From positions 1-26,932 of the forward strand of contig CAZBDT010000020.1 in the NCBI GenBank assembly GCA_964490745.1: a stretch of DNA of 26,932 nucleotides, written 5' to 3'. Below are positions 21,918 to 26,932 of this stretch, in pieces. Source of the DNA: Litorimonas sp964490745 (lineage in GTDB: Bacteria > Pseudomonadota > Alphaproteobacteria > Caulobacterales > Maricaulaceae). The notes below the pieces were generated by a model. The model did no database searches, was not told the origin of the DNA, and saw only the letters and a list, made by a program, of their open reading frames with translations. The number at the start of each line of letters is the position of its first letter. The stretch's first letter is position 1. The position numbers and the translations under genes are program-made.

Positions 21918-23357
21918 ATGTCGATCAATCGTATCTTGTTTTGGATCGGGCGGACGCTTCTCCTTTGCACAGCCTTATTCGGAGTGAGTTCGCTCGTCGC
22001 ATTATTTGCGCGTGACTTTTCCGGCGCTATACACATGGCTTCATTCGGCATCAGTGTCGGTGTTTTTGGCTACCTCCTTATCATGTTGTCAGAGGGTTTT
22101 GACTCGAGAGAGACGAAATCAGAAGCTCTGCTGTTTTTGATATTATTTTGGCTTCTGATGCCAGCCATACTTAGTTTGCCATTTCGTTATATGGGGGCAA
22201 GCCCAACGATATTAGCGGCTTATTTTGAAAGTGTTTCTGCCTTTACCACAACAGGTGCGTCCAGCCTTAATCCGGATGAGTTATCGCCTATACTTTTGTT
22301 TTGGCGTTCTTTGGTTCAATGGATTGGCGGCGTAAGTGTTGCAACTTTTGCAGTGGTGATTTTGGCTGCGGTAAATCAGACGGGTACGGGCGTTCATAAA
22401 TCAATGTTATTTACATTGCAGGGGGGGAAGCTCTTTAACCGATTGAGTAAAATTGGAACGCTTGTCGCAGGAGTTTATCTGTTCTTGGCGCTAATTGGAT
22501 TCATTCTCATGACTCTTGGAGGGACCTCTACATTTGATGCGCTTTGCCTTGCTTTAAGTGGTGTAAGTACGGGGGGGCTGACTCCGAGAGCTGGCCCTTT
22601 ACAACTTTATGTGCCGCCCTTTGCAGCAACTGTACTGGCGATACTATGCGTGTTTGGAGCAATGAATTTGGCCGTTATCTGGGATATGTTGCGACTACGC
22701 AAAGCTAGAAGTGTAGCTCGTTTGATTTTGAACGTTGAACATAGAGCGCTTTTCGTAATCCTCTTCATCTTGGTTTTGATCGGAGTTTTATTTTCGGGCT
22801 TGTCGAGTTTTGGCGACCTTATTCTCGACAGCGCATTTTTTGTAAGTTCTGCAGGTTTTCAATATCAGGTTATCAGTCTTGATCTCATTCCTCCCGTTAT
22901 TTTAATTACATTTGCATTGACAGGTGGTTCAGCGCTTTCGACTGCGGGCGGTGTCAAACTCATTCGTATATTGTTGTTGTTCAGGCATTTGGGCACCGAA
23001 TTGTCCCGCCTGTCTCATCCGTCACGCGTTATACCGGTTTCTTTCAGAAATCGTATCATTCCGGACAGTGCCTTCTTATCCATTTGGATGTATTTTTTCG
23101 CTTATACTCTGGCCTTTGGCGTGGGCATAGCGGCGTTTGGTGTTGTTGGGCTGGGCTTGGATGACGCGATCGCTTCATCAGCTGCGAGTCTGTCAAATGT
23201 TGGGCCTTTACTAGGGCTAACATTACCCGAATCAGGATTGACTTATGCGCAATTCACAAATGGCCAAATGAGTGTCAGCATCGTCTTAATGCTTCTGGGA
23301 CGGATGGAGGTTTTGGCGGCTCTGGCGCTTATCCTGCCTAATTTCTGGAAGCCCTAG
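21918..23357 (+). CDS. trkH: Trk potassium transporter membrane subunit TrkH
   Basis: TrkH is the potassium-conducting membrane subunit gated by TrkA. The 479-residue protein is strongly hydrophobic throughout, with the four pore-loop repeats expected of the family. Selectivity-filter glycines are visible in FTTTGASS, GVSTGGLTP, SSAGFQYQ and LSNVGPLLG. The third repeat varies from the more usual N-T-A-G-F. The ATG at 21918 comes six bases after the trkA stop without a clear Shine–Dalgarno sequence, so translation is likely coupled to trkA. Length is normal for TrkH. Together with trkA it makes a complete Trk system in one unit. Confidence 0.95.
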   Translation: MSINRILFWIGRTLLLCTALFGVSSLVALFARDFSGAIHMASFGISVGVFGYLLIMLSEGFDSRETKSEALLFLILFWLLMPAILSLPFRYMGASPTILAAYFESVSAFTTTGASSLNPDELSPILLFWRSLVQWIGGVSVATFAVVILAAVNQTGTGVHKSMLFTLQGGKLFNRLSKIGTLVAGVYLFLALIGFILMTLGGTSTFDALCLALSGVSTGGLTPRAGPLQLYVPPFAATVLAILCVFGAMNLAVIWDMLRLRKARSVARLILNVEHRALFVILFILVLIGVLFSGLSSFGDLILDSAFFVSSAGFQYQVISLDLIPPVILITFALTGGSALSTAGGVKLIRILLLFRHLGTELSRLSHPSRVIPVSFRNRIIPDSAFLSIWMYFFAYTLAFGVGIAAFGVVGLGLDDAIASSAASLSNVGPLLGLTLPESGLTYAQFTNGQMSVSIVLMLLGRMEVLAALALILPNFWKP

Positions 23358-23502
23358 CATCCTTTGCGACAATTTAACATATTCGAAGGATTTGGTGCTT
23401 GAAAAGGCTGGATTGCTAAGACATGAGATGGCGAAGGCCGTAGCGGGGCAATGCTTCTGACCTCATGCTGTAGTCGAAATAAAAATATTAAAGGAGCGCG
23501 CT
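23358..23502 (+). other. Intergenic region before hfq
   Basis: This 145-base stretch between trkH and hfq should contain the hfq promoter and leader. ATCCTT (23359–23364) and AAGGAT (23386–23391) form a loose inverted repeat just after trkH, without a T-tract. The last 35 bases before hfq are AT-rich. I see no clear -35/-10 pair and no open reading frame worth reporting. Confidence 0.4.
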
Positions 23503-23742
23503 ATGTCTGATCGCAATCAAAATCTTCAAGACACTTTTCTAAACACCGTCAGAAAGACAAAAACACCGCTGACTATTTTCTTGGTGAATGGTGTTAAGTT
23601 GCAAGGTGTTGTCACGTGGTTTGATAATTTCTGTGTTTTGTTGCGTCGTGATGGTCAGGTCCAACTGGTCTATAAACATGCAATATCAACGATCATGCCA
23701 GGTGGCCCTGTTATACTTCATGATCCCGTTGACGAAGATTAA
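23503..23742 (+). CDS. hfq: RNA chaperone Hfq
   Basis: Hfq is a hexameric Sm-like protein that pairs small RNAs with mRNAs. The 79-residue product begins with NLQDTFLNTVRK, has the Sm1 motif with GVKLQGVVTWFDNFCVLLRR, and the Sm2 signature YKHAISTIMP. The C-terminal tail is very short, as in many alphaproteobacteria. A strong AAGGAG (23491–23496) six bases upstream fixes the ATG at 23503. hflX follows after 16 bases, the conserved hfq–hflX pair. In alphaproteobacteria Hfq (NrfA) was first linked to expression of nifA, which fits its place after the ntr genes. Confidence 0.98.
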   Translation: MSDRNQNLQDTFLNTVRKTKTPLTIFLVNGVKLQGVVTWFDNFCVLLRRDGQVQLVYKHAISTIMPGGPVILHDPVDED

Positions 23743-23758
23743 GGCAGTTTAGGCCCAA

Positions 23759-25075
23759 ATGGTTGAACACGTCGTAAAGCGCGATCGTGCGCTTGTTGCG
23801 CACCCTAGATTTGCCGATAATCGGGCCTCTGATGCTGAGTATGATCTAGATGAGGCCAAAGGCTTGGCTGAAGCCTTGGGCGTTGATCCTATTTCTGCGC
23901 GTATTGTTCCAATCCGTGACATCCGCAGCTCCAACTTCTTCGGAGGGGGGCAGATCGACGATATGGCGTCTGCTATTGCAGGTGAAGAGCTTTCCTTACT
24001 GATTGTGAATGCCTCCCTGACTCCCGTTCAACAGCGTAACCTCGAGCGGATATTGAAGGTCAAAGTGATTGACCGTACGGGTCTTATCCTCGAAATTTTT
24101 GGCCTGCGTGCCGCGACGAAAGAGGGTCGGCTACAAGTTGAATTAGCGCGCCTCGGCTATGAGCGTTCGCGTCTTGTACGGACTTGGACCCATTTGGAGC
24201 GGCAACGCGGTGGGACGGGCGGTCTTGCCGGTCCGGGCGAGACCCAAATTGAAAGTGATCGCCGCGTTCTTAATGACAAGATGACCCGTCTAAAGCGGAA
24301 ATTAGACGGCGTTCGCCGGACGCGCGGGTTACAACGTAAATCCAGACAACGCGCGCCGGAGCGGGTCGTTGCGCTAGTCGGCTACACAAATGCTGGAAAG
24401 TCGACCTTATTTAACAAGATCACGAAGGGCGGTGTTTTAGCGAAAGATATGTTATTTGCCACGCTGGATACAACACATCGCGTCTTACCGCTTCCCAGTG
24501 GGCAAACAGCTGTCCTGTCGGATACTGTCGGGTTTATCTCGGATTTGCCGACATCACTTATAACAGCTTTCCGTGCGACGCTTGAAGAGGTCAAAGAAGC
24601 TGACCTTCTGATTCATGTCCGCGATATGTCAGATCCACTGGCAGAACGCCGCCGCGAAGAGGTGATGGATGTGTTGGATCAGATCGAAGCCGGACCCGAA
24701 CATAGTCAGGCGATTATTGAGGTGTGGAATAAAACCGATCTCTTAAATGAGGATCAAGCCAGACATTTGTCAGAGCGTGCATCAGCCTCGCGGACTTATG
24801 CGGATATGATTGACGCCTTTGAAATTTCATGTCTGACCGGGGAAGGCATTCCGGATTTAGAGCGCGGTATTGAAGAAGTCCTGACACGAAATGATCATAT
24901 TTTAAATATATGCGTGACACCTGCCTTTTTCTCGGCGCGAGCTTGGCTCCATCAAAACGGTCAAGTTCTTCGTGACGAGCCGGGTGAGGGCGGCGTTGCG
25001 ACAATGCAGGTGCGCCTTTCAGAGTCTGATGCAGGGAAATTCTTGGCCCGCTATAAAGAGCTGATCGTAAATTAA
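23759..25075 (+). CDS. hflX: Ribosome-associated GTPase HflX
   Basis: HflX binds the large ribosomal subunit and splits stalled or heat-damaged ribosomes. The 438-residue protein has the N-terminal HflX domain (about 1–170) with RSSNFFGGGQID, a family nucleotide-binding region, and the linker GGTGGLAGPGETQIESDRR. The GTPase domain has G1 GYTNAGKST (208–216), G3 DTVGF and G4 NKTD. A C-terminal domain of about 60 residues follows. The ATG at 23759 comes 16 bases after hfq, with AGG about six bases upstream. Its stop codon shares bases with the stop of the convergent mazG (25072–25075), so transcription from both sides must terminate inside the opposing gene. Confidence 0.96.
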   Translation: MVEHVVKRDRALVAHPRFADNRASDAEYDLDEAKGLAEALGVDPISARIVPIRDIRSSNFFGGGQIDDMASAIAGEELSLLIVNASLTPVQQRNLERILKVKVIDRTGLILEIFGLRAATKEGRLQVELARLGYERSRLVRTWTHLERQRGGTGGLAGPGETQIESDRRVLNDKMTRLKRKLDGVRRTRGLQRKSRQRAPERVVALVGYTNAGKSTLFNKITKGGVLAKDMLFATLDTTHRVLPLPSGQTAVLSDTVGFISDLPTSLITAFRATLEEVKEADLLIHVRDMSDPLAERRREEVMDVLDQIEAGPEHSQAIIEVWNKTDLLNEDQARHLSERASASRTYADMIDAFEISCLTGEGIPDLERGIEEVLTRNDHILNICVTPAFFSARAWLHQNGQVLRDEPGEGGVATMQVRLSESDAGKFLARYKELIVN

Positions 25076-25827
25076 AGCCCATCCTGTTTGGCCGCTTGCC
25101 AAAGAGCTTCCATCTCATCGAGTGACAGTGCCTCTAAACTCGGGTCAGCCATGTCTTCTACCGCATTGAAACGTCGCGTGAATTTTGTGTTCGCATTCCT
25201 GAGTGCCGCTTCAGGCTCGACCTTGAGTTTGCGAGCGAGGTTGACGACTGAGAACAGCAAGTCTCCGATCTCGGATTCTATCTCTGCCTGATTCTGCGTC
25301 GTAACGGCTTGGCTGACTTCTTCTATTTCCTCTCGTAATTTTTCAATCGGACCTTCGATGTCCGGCCAATCAAAGCCACGCTTAGCAGCACGTTTCTGAA
25401 GTTTTTCGGCACGCATCAAAGCGGGGAGTGACAGGGCTACACCGTCCAATGTTCTCTCTTGCCCATCATTTTTTCGCTCAGCGGCTTTGATCTCATCCCA
25501 ATCAGGCTTTTCCGTCCCCTCAAAAACATGAGGATGACGACGAACCATCTTCTCGACCAAACCATCGCATACATCTGTAAAGTCAAACGCGTCTATTTCA
25601 GACGCCAATTTAGAATGGAACAAGACTTGGAAAAGGAGATCGCCAAGTTCGTTTTTCAGGTCCGCCATATCCTTGCGTTCAATGGCGTCCATGACTTCAT
25701 AGCTTTCCTCAACTGTGTAGGGCGCTATTGTTTCAAAGCTCTGCTGGCTATCCCATGGGCATTCCGCGCGAAGGAGGTCCATAAGTGTGGTGATACGCTC
25801 ATATGGCGTGGGGCCTAGATCCGTCAT
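25072..25827 (-). CDS. mazG: Nucleoside triphosphate pyrophosphohydrolase MazG
   Basis: MazG hydrolyses (d)NTPs to monophosphates, cleaning nucleotide pools and affecting the stringent response. The 251-residue protein has two tandem MazG folds. The first has CPWDSQQSFETIAPYTVEE, then EESYEVMDAI and ELGDLLFQVLFHS as metal-binding acidic motifs. The second has KLREEIEEVSQAV and EIGDLLFSVVNLARKL. Length is normal for full-length MazG. The start overlaps the ccmD stop by four bases (ATGA at 25827–25824), so it is the last gene of a ccm operon. The stop overlaps the hflX stop on the opposite strand. Confidence 0.95.
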   Translation of the reverse strand: MTDLGPTPYERITTLMDLLRAECPWDSQQSFETIAPYTVEESYEVMDAIERKDMADLKNELGDLLFQVLFHSKLASEIDAFDFTDVCDGLVEKMVRRHPHVFEGTEKPDWDEIKAAERKNDGQERTLDGVALSLPALMRAEKLQKRAAKRGFDWPDIEGPIEKLREEIEEVSQAVTTQNQAEIESEIGDLLFSVVNLARKLKVEPEAALRNANTKFTRRFNAVEDMADPSLEALSLDEMEALWQAAKQDGL

Positions 25828-25931
25828 CGTCTGGGTTTCCGCAACGTCAAGATGACTAAGGTTCCGAGTGTCAAAAGCGAAATGCCATAAGCAGACAAGA
25901 TGAAGACCGTGTTTTTCCCAAAATCAATCAT
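25824..25931 (-). CDS. ccmD: Haem exporter protein CcmD (very small)
   Basis: CcmD is a tiny membrane protein that helps release holo-CcmE from the CcmABC haem-handling complex during cytochrome c maturation. The 35-residue product, MIDFGKNTVFILSAYGISLL onward, has one membrane segment (about 8–29) and a basic C-terminus RKPRR, which is the standard CcmD layout. The ATG at 25931 overlaps the ccmC stop (ATGA) and its own stop overlaps the mazG start in the same way. A longer open frame through this point (to 26345) is only a shadow inside ccmC. Small size makes it easy to miss; context and topology make the call firm. Confidence 0.9.
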   Translation of the reverse strand: MIDFGKNTVFILSAYGISLLTLGTLVILTLRKPRR

Positions 25932-26680
25932 GAGCTGACGTCCTCCAATTTTACTGTCGCTGGACGTGTTTGTTGGGCGCGTTGTTGTTTCAATGTGGCC
26001 AGTTCGGCCTCTGTCCCTCTGAGCGCGAACCAAGCCAAGAGGAAGGTATAGGCCAATGTCATGAGGAGGAGAGGTGTTAGTAATTCTATTGGCAATCCAG
26101 GTGCACCAGGCTCTGAAATAGTTGCAGGCTGATGCAGCGTATTCCACCAATTCACGGAAAACTTGATGATCGGTAGGTTTAGCGCCCCCACCATTGCCAA
26201 GATAGCCGCGAGACGAGAGGCCTGTCGGCGGTCTGCGGTAATGTTCCAAATCGCCATATAAGCAATATATATGAAGAGCAGCACCAAAACCGACGTCATG
26301 CGGCCATCCCATTGCCACCACGTTCCCCACGCAGGTCGTCCCCATAAACTACCCGTGACGAGTGCCAGAAATGTAAAGGCAGCCCCGGGTAAGGCGAGGG
26401 AGCGTGCGACACTATCGGCTAGATTATGCCGCCACACGAAACTGATCAGACTGGCAAATGCGATCCCTGCATAAGCGGTCATGGCGCACCATGACGCCGG
26501 AACATGGACATACATCATGCGGACAGCCTCTCCATGTTCCACTGCTGGAGGGGATAGGAAGAGCGCATAGATAAGGCCGACACTCATAAAGCCCAAGGCT
26601 AACCATCCACTGATGGGCGTTGCAAAGCGAGAGAACCGCAGAAACCGTGCGGGATTGGCGAGATATGAGAGTATTCGCAT
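25928..26680 (-). CDS. ccmC: Haem exporter subunit CcmC
   Basis: CcmC presents haem at the periplasmic face for transfer to CcmE in system I cytochrome c maturation. The 250-residue protein has six predicted membrane segments. The WWD haem-binding motif is at about 113–126 (WGRPAWGTWWQWD). The conserved axial histidines are H59 in MMYVHVPASW and H183 in NTLHQPAT. The hydrophilic C-terminal tail (about 225–250) is slightly extended. The ATG at 26680 directly follows the ccmB stop with no spacer, and its stop overlaps ccmD by four bases, so the block is tightly coupled. Confidence 0.96.
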   Translation of the reverse strand: MRILSYLANPARFLRFSRFATPISGWLALGFMSVGLIYALFLSPPAVEHGEAVRMMYVHVPASWCAMTAYAGIAFASLISFVWRHNLADSVARSLALPGAAFTFLALVTGSLWGRPAWGTWWQWDGRMTSVLVLLFIYIAYMAIWNITADRRQASRLAAILAMVGALNLPIIKFSVNWWNTLHQPATISEPGAPGLPIELLTPLLLMTLAYTFLLAWFALRGTEAELATLKQQRAQQTRPATVKLEDVSS

Positions 26681-26932
26681 TTAGCGATCCGTATTAACTG
26701 AAAGTGCCGCAGCTATTGCGGGTATAGATAAGGCTAAAGCCAGTAAGGACAAGCCAAGAAGAGCGCGAAATTCTACCGCAGCCCATCCTGCATTGACGTA
26801 ATTTTGTGATGCAGCGACGCCGAAGATTAAGAGTGGTACTAGAAGCGGCGCGCTTATGAAGATAGCAAGAAAGCCGCCTTTGCCGCGCAGGCCTGTCAAG
26901 GCGCCCGCCAACGCGATAAAGGCTGATAGGCC
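26681..26932 (-). CDS. ccmB: Haem exporter subunit CcmB, C-terminal part (cut by the window edge)
   Basis: CcmB is the membrane subunit of the CcmAB ABC transporter in cytochrome c maturation. Only the last 83 codons are in the window; the frame stays open to base 26932. The visible LAGALTGLRGKGGFLAIFIS and PLLVPLLIFGVAAS match the conserved C-terminal half of CcmB, with three hydrophobic segments. The TTG at 26911 is an internal Leu codon, not a start. The stop TAA lies directly against the ccmC start. ccmA would be expected further upstream, beyond the window. Confidence 0.92.
   Translation of the reverse strand, partial: GLSAFIALAGALTGLRGKGGFLAIFISAPLLVPLLIFGVAASQNYVNAGWAAVEFRALLGLSLLALALSIPAIAAALSVNTDR

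Noticed and set aside
25824..26345. Single 173-codon minus-strand gene
   Set aside because: Most of it is an out-of-frame shadow inside ccmC; only its last 35 codons, from the ATG at 25931, are real and correspond to ccmD.

Overview
The window is a chromosomal segment of an alphaproteobacterium. The main evidence is the gene order eno–ftsB–pdhA–pdhB–pdhC–lpdA–lipA–ratA–pncC–ispDF–dusB–ntrB–ntrC–ntrY–ntrX–trkA–(trkH)–hfq–hflX–mazG, which is a conserved alphaproteobacterial neighbourhood. An E1-beta subunit with its own lipoyl domain and a fused IspDF also fit. Base composition is moderate by eye. Several features (fused ispDF, NtrC and NtrX without GAFTGA, a possible CtrA box near ftsB) would fit Caulobacterales/Maricaulales (Hyphomonadaceae-like), but the genus cannot be fixed from sequence reading alone.

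Region 1 (1–9119, + strand): the 3' part of eno, the division gene ftsB, then a pyruvate dehydrogenase cluster. The PDH enzyme genes are interleaved with three genes that are not part of the enzyme. These are a MAPEG membrane protein (pdhA/pdhB junction), an NTF2-like lipoprotein (pdhB/pdhC junction) and an N-terminally anchored acidic protein with C-terminal helical repeats (pdhC/lpdA junction). A perfect inverted repeat sits just before pdhA and another before lpdA.

Region 2 (9120–13391): a membrane acyltransferase on the minus strand, then lipA, which makes the lipoyl cofactor used by PdhB and PdhC. lipA is interrupted by a 100-N assembly gap that removes its iron-sulfur motifs. A START-domain RatA/COQ10 protein follows, then a minus-strand pair ispDF–pncC with overlapping stop and start codons.

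Region 3 (13452–23357, + strand): dusB–ntrB–ntrC, ntrY–ntrX and trkA–trkH. These encode tRNA dihydrouridylation, two nitrogen-type two-component systems and potassium uptake. Most junctions are translationally coupled. Both response regulators have an AAA+ domain, but neither has the GAFTGA loop that contacts sigma-54.

Region 4 (23358–26932): hfq and hflX on +, converging on a minus-strand block ccmB (cut by the window edge)–ccmC–ccmD–mazG. That block serves cytochrome c haem export and nucleotide housekeeping; its genes abut or overlap by four bases.

I saw no tRNA or rRNA gene, CRISPR array, insertion sequence or phage gene. No stretch over 300 bases lacks a gene; the longest non-coding stretch is 10252–10453.
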